Source: JBBWZH01 sp035544115
Lineage (GTDB): Bacteria; Actinomycetota; Actinomycetes; Mycobacteriales; CADCTP01
DNA length: 64,000 nt
Assembly: GCA_963714145.1 (NCBI GenBank)
Contig: OY970235.1
Coordinates: forward strand, 5,394,001-5,458,000
Direction: 5' to 3'
Shown: piece after piece, positions 39,077-47,100 of the stretch
Layout: every line of letters begins with the position of its first letter
How positions within the stretch are numbered: position 1 is the first letter of the stretch
Program-made: the position numbers and the translations under genes
The notes under the pieces: model-generated
Told to the model about the DNA's origin: nothing
Databases searched by the model: none
Seen by the model: the letters and a program-made list of their open reading frames with translations, nothing else

Positions 39077-39844
39077 ATCAGCACCGTCGAACTGTTCCAC
39101 CAAGTGGATGGCCCCGCGGACGCGCCGGTCGTGCTGCTGCTGCACCCGGTCGGCGGCGCCGGCGCGCTCTGGGAACCGCAACTGGAGGCGCTGACCCGGC
39201 GGTTCCGGGTGGTCCGGGCCGACCTGCGCGGGCACGGCCGCTCGCCCGTCCCGCCGGGCCGGTACGAACTCGCCGACCTCGGCGCCGACACGGTCGCGCT
39301 GATCGACAAGCTCGGCGCCGACCGGGTGCACCTGGCCGGCATCTCGCTCGGCGGCATGGTCGGCATGTGGCTGGCCCAGCACGCGCCGGAGCGGATCGAC
39401 CGGCTCGCCCTGCTCTGCACGTCGGCGCTGCTCGGCCCACCGCAGATGTGGATCGACCGGGCCGCCACCGTGCTGGCCGAGGGCACCGAAGCGGTCGCCG
39501 ACACCGCGATCGGCCGCTGGTTCACCGCGGACTTCCGGGCCCGCGAGCCGGCGCTGGTGGCCCGGATCCGGGCCATGATCGCGGCCACCCCGCCGGTCGG
39601 GTACGCCGGCTGCTGCGCCGCGATCGAGATCATGGACCTGCGGCCCGACCTGCCCAGGATCACCGCGCCGACCCTGATCATCGGCGGCACCGACGACCCG
39701 TCCACCCCGCCGGAGCACCAGCAACTGATCGCGGACGGCGTCCCCGGCAGCCGCTTCGTCCAGCTGGACGACTGCGCGCACATCGCCAACGTGCAGCAGG
39801 CCGGCCAGGTCAACGACCTGCTGCTGGCCCACTTCAGCGGATAG
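39077..39844 (+). CDS. Alpha/beta hydrolase, 3-oxoadipate enol-lactonase type
   Basis: About 255 residues if read from codon ATC at 39077, or 246 from GTG at 39104. Family features: LLHPVGG (oxyanion loop), RADLRGHGRS, nucleophile elbow AGISLGGMVG, acid Asp in GGTDDPS, His in DCAHIANV. It resembles PcaD-like enol-lactonases. The family usually begins about nine residues before the GTG, and the sequence before it (STVELFHQVDG) fits well. GGAGG lies seven bases upstream of the ATC. So either ATC is the initiator or an ATG was changed. No other aromatic-degradation genes are nearby, so the substrate is open. Confidence 0.85.
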   Translation: MSTVELFHQVDGPADAPVVLLLHPVGGAGALWEPQLEALTRRFRVVRADLRGHGRSPVPPGRYELADLGADTVALIDKLGADRVHLAGISLGGMVGMWLAQHAPERIDRLALLCTSALLGPPQMWIDRAATVLAEGTEAVADTAIGRWFTADFRAREPALVARIRAMIAATPPVGYAGCCAAIEIMDLRPDLPRITAPTLIIGGTDDPSTPPEHQQLIADGVPGSRFVQLDDCAHIANVQQAGQVNDLLLAHFSG

Positions 39845-39848
39845 CGAG

Positions 39849-39885
39849 AGGGCGTGCCCCGCCGCGGCCGGACGGGGCACGCCCT
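39849..39885. terminator. Bidirectional hairpin terminator
   Basis: Perfect 13-bp stem (agggcgtgccccg / cggggcacgccct) with an 11-base loop, between the convergent hydrolase and xylanase genes, five bases after one stop and 14 bases from the other. Confidence 0.9.
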
Positions 39886-39899
39886 GCTTCGTGCCGGCG

Positions 39900-40940
39900 T
39901 CAGCCGCCGAGCGCGGACAACGTCGACGTGTACGCCGCCTTGCGCGCGTAGTTGTTGTCGAACAGCAGCGCGGCGCCCTGGCCTGGGAAGGTGCTCGGCA
40001 CCCAGGAGAACTTGTCCGTGACGCCCCAGGTGGTGATGCTGGTGCACCGGGCGACGGCCAGGCACGCGGCCACCACGGTGCGGTAGTTGTTCGCCTGCGC
40101 CTGCAGGTTCGCGGCGCTGGCCGGGGTGGGCATCCGGATGTCCAGCTCGGTGATGTTCACGTCGACGCCGAGGTTGGCGAACCGCTGCAGGTTCGCCTGG
40201 TAGTCGCCGGGCACCTGGTTGACGATCAGGTGCGACTGGAAACCGACGCAGTCGATCGGGACACCGCGACGCTTGAAGTCCTGCACCATGTTGAAGATCG
40301 CGGTGCTCTTCGCGTTCACGCCGTCGGTGCTGAAGTCGTTGTAGCAGAGCTTCGCGGCCGGGTCGGCGGCCCGCGCGGCCCGGAACGCCTCCTCGATGTA
40401 GGTGTTCCCGATCCGCTGCTGGAACACCGAGTTGCGCCGGTTCGCGCCGTCGAACGCCTCGTTCACCACGTCCCAGTACTGGATCTTGCCGCGGAAGTGG
40501 GCCATCACCTGGTTGATGTGGTTCCGCATCGCCGCGAGCAGGTCGCTGCCGGAGGTGATCCGGCTGACCCAGGGCGCCAGTTGGCTGTGCCAGACCAGGG
40601 TGTGCCCGCGGATCGCCATCCCCCGAGCCTGCGCGTGGCTGACCAGCGTGTCGGCGGGGCCGAAGCTGAACACGTTGCGGGACCGCTCGGTGGCGTCCCA
40701 CTTCATCTCGTTCTCCGGGGTGAGCCCGCGATACTCGGTGTCGAACGTGTTGGTGTACTGCGCCTCGTTCAGGTGGGCCGTGGTCAGCGCGGCGGCGAAG
40801 ACGCGGCCGCGGGCGGCGGCGGCCGAGCCGAGTGTGCTCGCCGCCCCCGATGGCTGCGCGGTGCCGATCACGATCGCGGCAACGACGCCGGACACAGCCA
40901 GGATGGCGATCGGCCTCCGGGCGTGACGGTGGTTGGTCAC
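39900..40940 (-). CDS. Secreted endo-1,4-beta-xylanase, GH10
   Basis: 346 residues: signal peptide (about 1-33, hydrophobic core IAILAVSGVVAAIVIGTA, ends AASTLG), then one GH10 catalytic domain. Acid/base Glu lies in YWDVVNEAFD and nucleophile Glu in NITELDIRM; HTLVWHSQ and TPENEMKWD are also typical. No carbohydrate-binding module. GTG start at 40940 with AGAGGAGG five bases away. Hydrolyses xylan outside the cell. A monocistronic gene with its own terminator and a long AT-richer upstream region with two palindromes. Confidence 0.95.
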   Translation of the reverse strand: MTNHRHARRPIAILAVSGVVAAIVIGTAQPSGAASTLGSAAAARGRVFAAALTTAHLNEAQYTNTFDTEYRGLTPENEMKWDATERSRNVFSFGPADTLVSHAQARGMAIRGHTLVWHSQLAPWVSRITSGSDLLAAMRNHINQVMAHFRGKIQYWDVVNEAFDGANRRNSVFQQRIGNTYIEEAFRAARAADPAAKLCYNDFSTDGVNAKSTAIFNMVQDFKRRGVPIDCVGFQSHLIVNQVPGDYQANLQRFANLGVDVNITELDIRMPTPASAANLQAQANNYRTVVAACLAVARCTSITTWGVTDKFSWVPSTFPGQGAALLFDNNYARKAAYTSTLSALGG

Positions 40941-41023
40941 GCGGCCTCCTCTGGGATCTCCGCTGAGGTATGTCGCGATCCTTGATTCCGAACCCCGACC
41001 GAGTCAATCAACCTTCCGGCTAC

Positions 41024-41034
41024 ATTTCGGAAAT
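41024..41034. promoter_or_regulatory. Candidate operator, proximal palindrome
   Basis: Odd palindrome atttcggaaat, centred about 90 bp upstream of the xylanase start, in an unusually AT-rich stretch. Shares the half-site ATTTC/GAAAT with the site at 41145. Confidence 0.45.
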
Positions 41035-41144
41035 ATGTCTGCCCTGATATAGGCGCAAAATTTGTTATATGACAGCCATTTACGCGGCCGTGGTTGTTAC
41101 GTCGCGGTTGCGGGTCGACGTTGTTGATCTTTACTGTCCTGGAA

Positions 41145-41156
41145 ATTTCCGGAAAT
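41145..41156. promoter_or_regulatory. Candidate operator, distal palindrome
   Basis: Perfect 12-bp palindrome atttccggaaat about 205 bp upstream of the xylanase start; overlaps a second palindrome, ggaaatttcc (41141-41150). Confidence 0.45.
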
Positions 41157-41624
41157 CTAGGGCTGTTCGACCGGCGATCGGATTGGTTGCGATGTACCAC
41201 CGTCCAGTACGTAATCGTCACCTGAATGCATGAAATGGCTACGGCATACGCCGCACGGGCTGGCGCTCCGAACGGCTGAACCAATACGGTCGTACCGCGC
41301 GGCCGTGATGGTCCCTTCGGGTCCCATCCGGTTACCGCGCTCCGGGGGAGCCGGTTCAGCCGGCCCCAGACGGGACGCGTCGGCGGTCAGCCGGCCAGTT
41401 CGCCGCCGGCGCGTCCGCCCCGGAGCCTGCTCCGCCGGTATCTCCGACCTCCATGCCAGTCCCGGGCCGAGTCCCCGGGGTCGGTTACCGCCGGTTCACG
41501 GCGACCTCGGGCCGGCGAGACGCGGCGCCGAACCACGCGAACCCGAACCAGGACCGCCCCAGCCCGGTGACGGACTCACCCGACGAGTGACGGCTCCTCC
41601 CGGCCGGTGATGAGTTCGCGCGGC

Positions 41625-41649
41625 GGGTGATGGCGCTCAGCCATCACCC
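41625..41649. terminator. Hairpin, possible terminator or attenuator
   Basis: Perfect 10-bp stem gggtgatggc / gccatcaccc with a 5-base loop. No T-tract on either side; lies about 160 bp before the phosphodiesterase-like gene. Confidence 0.45.
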
Positions 41650-41808
41650 CGCGCAGCGAGGTTCACACCGGCGAACCGAAACCGTCACCACAGGACCAAA
41701 GCCATCACTGTCGCAAGGGCGCCCACGGCCGAAGGCGCGCTCGGACGACCCTTGCCAGTGACCTGGGTGGCGTCGATCCGCCGTGCCGGACAGGGGGATG
41801 ATGCGGCT

Positions 41809-43575
41809 GTGACCGGCGCCGACCACCCCGCAGGCGGCCCGACTCCGGACGGCCGGACTCCGCGGTCGTCGCTCGACAGCGGCCCGTCCAGCGGCGGGGC
41901 AGGGGGCCGCTCGGGTCGGCCGATCGGTCTCGGCCGGTCCGGCGCCGCGGACGGGACCGGCGCGGTGTGGGCGGGTCTGCGGCCGGCGGAGGCATTGGTG
42001 GCCGCCGGCACGGTGGCGGGAGTGCCGGGGATGGTGCCGGCGCGGCAGCAGTCGCTGGCCCTGGTGCCGGAGCTGATCCTGGACGAGTTGGCGCGGGCGC
42101 GGCGTGGGGTGATCGTGCTCGCCGTGGACGGGCTGCCATTGCGGACCGCGCGGGACTGCTGGGCAGCGGCCACGGTCCGGTGCCTGACCAGCGTCTTCCC
42201 GACGGTGTCGGCGCCGGCCTGGTTGACCGCGCTGACCGGCGCCGAGCCAGCCGAGCACGGCGTGCCCGGCATGGTCTACCGGCTGCCCGGCCGCCCGGTC
42301 CGGGTGCTCGCGGTCACCGGCCGGCCGCTGGCTGACCCGCGCTGGGGGAAGACCAGCCAGCCGTCCACCGCAGCCGGACCGCAACCAGCCGGCGGCCCCG
42401 CGGTAGCGAACCTGCCGCCGCGAGACGGCCCCCGGGCGGCCGGCGGCCCCGACACAGCGGGCGGACCGGAGACGGGAGGCGCTCCGGAGACCGCGGGCAG
42501 CCCCGAGTCCCCGGGCGCGCCGGAGACGGCAAGCCGGCCCGAGACGGCGAGCAGCCCCGAAACGGCAGGCGGACCGGAGACGGGAAGCCGGCCCGAGACG
42601 GCGGGCCGGCCCGAGACCCCAGGCGAGCCGGAGACAGGAAGCCGGCCCGAAACGGCGAGCAGCCCCGACACGGCGGGCGGACCGGAGACGGGAGGCGGTC
42701 CGGAGGCGGCGAGCAGCCCCGAGACCCCAGGCGAGCCGGAGACAGGAAGCCGGCCCGAAACGGCGAGCGGCCCCGAGATCCCGGGCCGGCCGGAGGCGGG
42801 AACGTTGGCGGCGGCGCCGCCGACCGTTTTCGAGCGGGCCCGGGAGCGCGGAGTTCGGCCGGTCGCGATCGGGCGGGAGTTGGATGAGCTACCGGGGCCG
42901 TGGACCGGAGCGCTGCTGCGCGGAGCTGGCCAGCCGCTCGCTCGGCCGGGCGCGGGCGAGCGGTTCCGGGCCGAGGCGGCTGACCCGGCGGCACTGGTCC
43001 GGGCGGTCGCCGCGGACATCGACCAGGTGCTGGCGGGCTGCCCGCCGGGCGAGCCGGTGCTGCTCTGGTGCTACCTGAACATCGACGACTACCTGCACCA
43101 GCGTGGGCCGGACGCTGCCACCGAGGACGCGCTCGGCTGGCTGGACGGGGTCGCCGCCGGCTGGGCAAGCCGCGGTTGGACCGTGCTCGCGCACTCCGAC
43201 CACGGCCAGCGGCCCTGTGTCCGCGACCCGGACCTGGCCCGCGCCTGGGCCGAGCTGGACACCCCGCGGCTGTGCGAGCTGCCCGCCGGCGGCGCCGGCC
43301 GGGTGCGCTGGCTGCACCCGCTGCCGGGGCGCGCGGACGAGCTGGCCGGCCGGCTGGCGGCCGCACTCGGCGACGCCGCGCTGGTGCTGCGCCGCGATGA
43401 CCTCGACCGGCTCGGCCTGCTCCGGCTCAGCCCGCCGCTGCGGGCCAGGCTCGGCGAGGTCGTCGCGGTCGCCGCCACCGACCGCTTCCCGGTGCCTGAC
43501 CCGTCGCTGCGCTGGGAACACGGCAGCACCCACCCGGACGAGATGCTCGTCCCGCTCGCCGCCTGGCGGCCATAA
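41809..43575 (+). CDS. Phosphodiesterase/nucleotide pyrophosphatase-superfamily protein with PET repeat insert
   Basis: 588 residues from GTG 41809 (a TTG at 41752 is an alternative). Alkaline-phosphatase-type core: first metal Asp in VIVLAVDGLPL, nucleophile region VFPTVSAPAWLTALTGAEPAEHGVPG, later Asp-His in LAHSDHGQ, and a final His in WEHGSTHPDEMLVPL. About residues 190-325 between the two core halves are replaced by some 25 PET(A/G)xxP repeats that look disordered. This matches the family of type I phosphodiesterases acting on nucleotides or phosphonates; substrate unknown. It could belong to the peptide locus to the right, but is separated from it by 166 bp and faces the MFS gene. Confidence 0.75.
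   Translation: MTGADHPAGGPTPDGRTPRSSLDSGPSSGGAGGRSGRPIGLGRSGAADGTGAVWAGLRPAEALVAAGTVAGVPGMVPARQQSLALVPELILDELARARRGVIVLAVDGLPLRTARDCWAAATVRCLTSVFPTVSAPAWLTALTGAEPAEHGVPGMVYRLPGRPVRVLAVTGRPLADPRWGKTSQPSTAAGPQPAGGPAVANLPPRDGPRAAGGPDTAGGPETGGAPETAGSPESPGAPETASRPETASSPETAGGPETGSRPETAGRPETPGEPETGSRPETASSPDTAGGPETGGGPEAASSPETPGEPETGSRPETASGPEIPGRPEAGTLAAAPPTVFERARERGVRPVAIGRELDELPGPWTGALLRGAGQPLARPGAGERFRAEAADPAALVRAVAADIDQVLAGCPPGEPVLLWCYLNIDDYLHQRGPDAATEDALGWLDGVAAGWASRGWTVLAHSDHGQRPCVRDPDLARAWAELDTPRLCELPAGGAGRVRWLHPLPGRADELAGRLAAALGDAALVLRRDDLDRLGLLRLSPPLRARLGEVVAVAATDRFPVPDPSLRWEHGSTHPDEMLVPLAAWRP
42455..42800 (+). repeat. PET-type short tandem repeats inside the phosphodiesterase-like gene
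   Basis: Units of about 18 and 21 bp (gagacggcgggcggaccg-like) encode Pro-Glu-Thr-Ala/Gly motifs. Inserted between the two halves of the catalytic core. Confidence 0.8.
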
Positions 43576-43741
43576 CGGTCCGCCGCCCAGCGGCAGCCCA
43601 ACGACCAGCGGCAGCCCACGAACCGGCGGCAGCCCAACGACCAGCGCCCGACGGCAGCCGGCAGCCGGCAGCCCACGGCAGCCAGCAGCCAGCGGCGGCC
43701 AGCGGCCGGCCCAACAACCGGTGGTGGACCAGCCGGCGGCA
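43576..43741. repeat. cggcagcccaacgaccag-type repeats between convergent genes
   Basis: 166-bp gap filled with imperfect copies of cggcagcccaacgaccag and agccggcagc words; no gene. May serve as a termination region for the facing genes. Confidence 0.65.
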
Positions 43742-45136
43742 TCAACCCGCAGGCTGGTCCGCCGATCGCGCCGACGCCTGGGCGGCCGGTTGCGCCACCG
43801 GGTGCGCCGCCGGCTCCCCAGCCGGCTCCACGGCCGGCTGGACCGCAGGCTGAGCGGCCGCCTCGACCGCCGGCTCGACCGCTGGCGACCCGGCCGGCTG
43901 GTCCGCCGGCGGAGGCGGCTGAGCGGTCGGCCCGCTGGGTGCCGGCCAGGTGTCGCGGACGCTGCGGACCAGCAGCAGCCCGACCACGATGAACACCAGC
44001 CCGTCGAGGAGGTAGATCGTGCGGTAGCCGATCACCGAGATGACGACCGCGCCGAGCCCGATCGAGATCGCGAACGGGATGTCGATGATCGCCTCGGACG
44101 CGGCGATCACCCGGCCCTGCAGTTCGTTCGCGGTGCGGCGCTGCAGCAGCGTCATGTTGGCGACCAGCACGGTCGGCAGCCCGAGCCCGGCCAGCAGCGC
44201 GCCGATCACGACCGCCCAGATGTTCGCGGTGGCCACCAGCCCGAGGCCGATGCCGCAGAGTCCGAACCCGGCGCTGGCCGCGCCGATCTCGCCGATCCGG
44301 CGCAGCACCCCGCCGATGAAGATGCCGGCGATCACACTGCCGGCGCCCTGGGCCGAGACCAGCAGGCCGATGAACGTCGCCGGTCGGTGCAATCCCTGGT
44401 CGACCAGCGCGAAGATGGCGACGTCCACCATGGCGGCGGCCGAGAACGCGACAGCGGCGGACAGCACCACCCGACGCAGCTGCGGCGTGCGGAACACGTG
44501 CCGGGCGCCGGCGACCAGTTCCTGCAGCAGCCGCGGTGGCTCGGCCGGGCGCTCGCGGACCAGGTCCGGCACATCGCTGAGCAGCAGGAAGACGCTGGCC
44601 GAGGCGACGAACGTGGCCGCGTCCAGCGTCGCGACCGCGCCGCCGCCGATCAGCCCGAACAGGCCGGCGCCGATCAGCGGCCCGGCGATGCGCAGGCCCT
44701 GGCCGAGCGAGCTGAAGATGCCGTTCGCGTCACCGAGCAGGTCCTCGGGCAGCATCGAGTGCACCAGCCCACCGCGGGCGGCCCGGTACACCTGGAACGA
44801 CAGCCCGTACCCGAACGCGACGACGTAGATCAGCCAGACGTCGCCGCGGTCCCGGACGAACAGCAGGCTCAGCACCAGCAGCGCGGACAGCAGGTCGTTG
44901 GTGATCAGCACCCGGCGCCGGGGCAGCCGGTCGACCAGCAACCCGGTGAACGGTGCGAGCGGACCAGGGATCGCCAGCACCATGAAGATCAGTCCGGCCG
45001 CGCTGTTCGACCCGGTGAGCTGCTTCACCCAGATGCCCAGCACGATGATCATCGATTGGTCACCGAGCATGTTCAGCGTCTGACCGGCGAACAGCAGCCG
45101 GAAATGCCGGTTCGCGAACAGGTCCTTGCGCATCAT
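43742..45136 (-). CDS. MFS transporter, enterobactin-exporter/multidrug type
   Basis: 464 residues, 12 predicted membrane helices, with the MFS loop motif after helix 2 (GLLVDRLPRRRVLI). Begins RKDLFANRHFRLLFAGQTLNML, usual for the EntS/MFS_3 type of proton-driven exporters. The last 65 residues are a Pro/Ala repeat tail (QPAVQPAVEPAGEP). ATG at 45136 overlaps the upstream peptidase stop (ATGA). Last gene of a coupled four-gene operon, so it may export that operon's product; this is inference. Confidence 0.9.
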   Translation of the reverse strand: MMRKDLFANRHFRLLFAGQTLNMLGDQSMIIVLGIWVKQLTGSNSAAGLIFMVLAIPGPLAPFTGLLVDRLPRRRVLITNDLLSALLVLSLLFVRDRGDVWLIYVVAFGYGLSFQVYRAARGGLVHSMLPEDLLGDANGIFSSLGQGLRIAGPLIGAGLFGLIGGGAVATLDAATFVASASVFLLLSDVPDLVRERPAEPPRLLQELVAGARHVFRTPQLRRVVLSAAVAFSAAAMVDVAIFALVDQGLHRPATFIGLLVSAQGAGSVIAGIFIGGVLRRIGEIGAASAGFGLCGIGLGLVATANIWAVVIGALLAGLGLPTVLVANMTLLQRRTANELQGRVIAASEAIIDIPFAISIGLGAVVISVIGYRTIYLLDGLVFIVVGLLLVRSVRDTWPAPSGPTAQPPPPADQPAGSPAVEPAVEAAAQPAVQPAVEPAGEPAAHPVAQPAAQASARSADQPAG

Positions 45137-47100
45137 GCCTCCGGTTCCGCAATCAGGTCCTGGCCCGCCGGGGCCGGGACGGCCCAGCCGGCGCGCCGCA
45201 GCAGCGCGAGCAGCCGGTCGCCATCCTCGGCACGCAGTGGCAGTTCGCTGGTCAGCGCGGCCCAGTCGAGCACCGCCGATCCGTCCCGCTCGCCGTCCAG
45301 GGCCCGGGCGACCGCGGCCACCCGCGCGTACCCGCCGCCCCGGTCCGGGCCGAGCCAGTGCTCCAGCCAGGCCCGATCCGCCGGCGCCGCCGCTGCCATC
45401 AGCGCCCGCAGGTTGAACGGCCCGCCCCATCCCCGCGCCAGCCCATCCCCGACCGCCACAGCGGCCCCGCCGGACGCCCGCCCGGTACCGCCCGCCGCCA
45501 GCCCATCCCCGGCCGTCCCAGCAGCCCGGTCGGACACCGGCCCGGTACGGGCCTGCGCCGGCAGCCGGTGGGCGAGTTGGGCGGCGAGGTCGGCCAGCCA
45601 GCGGTCGGCGTCGGCGACGGCGGCCGCCGTGGCGGGGGCCAGGCTGCCGACGGCACGGACCGCGCCGGCCGCGACACCGGCGCGGTGCCGGAGCAGCCGG
45701 GCCGGGTGGCCGGGCCGGTCCCCGGCAGACTCGGGATGTCCATTGTGGACGGTGGGGGGCAGGCAGGCGAGCAGCCGGGCGGCGGACCAGGCGACCACCG
45801 TGTCCAGCAGGTCGGTGCCCGCACCGGCGGCCGCCGCCTGGATCAGGGTGACCGCGGCGCCGGCGACCGTCGCGGTGCGGCGCAGCTCGGCCGGGTCCAC
45901 TTTGTCCAGTGTGTCGGCGGCGGAGTGGTTGAACCGGTCCGGCCAGTGGCCGAGGCTGACCGCCGGCCGGCTGGTCGGTGGCTCGACGATCAGCAGGTGG
46001 TCGGAGGCGCCGACGAACGGGGTGGCCCGCCAGGCCCAGGTGTCGCAGCCGACCGCGCCGCTGTACGAGCGACCGGCCTGCGGCAGCGCGCCGGCGCAGC
46101 CCTCCACCACCGCGTTCAGGTAGGACGGCAGGTCGTCCGGGCTGCGCTCGACGATCAGCGGGCCACCGCAGCGGCGCTGGTCCTCGCCGGCCATGTCCAC
46201 GTTGATCGCCAGCGTCGGGGTGGGCGCCGCCCCGGTGCCCACCACCTCGTGCAGGTATGCCGCGAGACCGAGGAACTCCGGCCCCCAGACGAACCGGACG
46301 CCGAACTCCGCGGGGCCGCGCGCCAGCTCGGGGATCAACGCGAGCAGCGCGGCCACCCCGGACGCGTTGTCGTTCGCGCTCGGCCGCGGATGGCACAGGT
46401 GCGCGGACAGCAGCAGTTCCGCGTCGGTGCGACCGGGCAGGCGACCGGTGACGACGGGCAGCTCGGCCGGCGGCGCCAGGTCGACCCGCAGCCGGGCCCG
46501 GCCACCGATCCGGGCCCAGTCGGCCAGCTCCTGCCAGCGGGCCCGATCCACGCTGAACGCGACGATCCCGCTGTCCGGTGGCAGCTCGATCCGCCCGACC
46601 TGGTCGCCGCCGGTAACCCCGCTGGCGACCACCACGGCGACCGCGCCGGCCCGGGCGGCGGCGGCGATGCGCGGCCCGGCGGCACCAGCCAGCAGGACGA
46701 CGGCGCCATGGCAGTCGTCGTCGTGCCGCAGCGGCGCGACGACCCCGCCGGGCGGGGTGGCGGCCGAGTAGGCGGCCAGCGCGTACGGCTGCGCCGGGTA
46801 GTCCACCACTGTCCGAAGTGGACGGCCGGCGGCGTCGGCCAGGGCCAGCGTCGCGCGCACCGGTGTCCACGGCGGCGGTACCTGGTAACCCAACCAGTGC
46901 CGGCCGGCCGCGGCGTACCGCAGCACCCGGACGTCGGCGAGCCCGGCCGCGCTGGCCCGCTCGGCGACGTAGTCGGCCGCCGCGCCGATCCCGGCCGACG
47001 ACTGGTACCGGTCGTAGCCGCACAGCCGCGCCACGTCGGCGAGTGCCGCGGCCGGGTCCACGCCCGGGTACACCCGGCTGACCGCGGTCGCGACGTCCAT
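45133..47100 (-). CDS. M28-like zinc aminopeptidase (DUF4910-type)
   Basis: 655 residues. Metal-site motifs: LLLSAHLCHPRPSANDN (His234/237, Asp244), VWGPEF (Glu275), NVDMAGED (Asp302), and DRFNHSAADT (His). An inserted PA-like domain covers about residues 115-210. The C-terminal third is Ala-rich and less conserved. No signal peptide, so probably cytosolic. ATG overlaps the upstream stop as TGATG; its own stop overlaps the MFS start. In this setting it may trim or mature a peptide intermediate. Confidence 0.85.
   Translation of the reverse strand: MDVATAVSRVYPGVDPAAALADVARLCGYDRYQSSAGIGAAADYVAERASAAGLADVRVLRYAAAGRHWLGYQVPPPWTPVRATLALADAAGRPLRTVVDYPAQPYALAAYSAATPPGGVVAPLRHDDDCHGAVVLLAGAAGPRIAAAARAGAVAVVVASGVTGGDQVGRIELPPDSGIVAFSVDRARWQELADWARIGGRARLRVDLAPPAELPVVTGRLPGRTDAELLLSAHLCHPRPSANDNASGVAALLALIPELARGPAEFGVRFVWGPEFLGLAAYLHEVVGTGAAPTPTLAINVDMAGEDQRRCGGPLIVERSPDDLPSYLNAVVEGCAGALPQAGRSYSGAVGCDTWAWRATPFVGASDHLLIVEPPTSRPAVSLGHWPDRFNHSAADTLDKVDPAELRRTATVAGAAVTLIQAAAAGAGTDLLDTVVAWSAARLLACLPPTVHNGHPESAGDRPGHPARLLRHRAGVAAGAVRAVGSLAPATAAAVADADRWLADLAAQLAHRLPAQARTGPVSDRAAGTAGDGLAAGGTGRASGGAAVAVGDGLARGWGGPFNLRALMAAAAPADRAWLEHWLGPDRGGGYARVAAVARALDGERDGSAVLDWAALTSELPLRAEDGDRLLALLRRAGWAVPAPAGQDLIAEPEA

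Larger units (their letters stand above)
40941..41808. other. Long intergenic region
   Basis: 868 bp with no convincing gene. The left 300 bp are AT-richer than anything else in the window and contain the xylanase promoter and palindromes. The right part is GC-rich, with repeated gtgatg/gtgacg words and a perfect 10-bp-stem hairpin at 41625-41649 (gggtgatggc, loop gctca). Short open frames here lack ribosome-binding sites and codon bias. Confidence 0.6.

Noticed and set aside
41230..41610. A 126-codon plus-strand frame in the intergenic region
   Set aside because: No ribosome-binding site, Pro/Arg-rich shadow-like composition and no recognisable domain.
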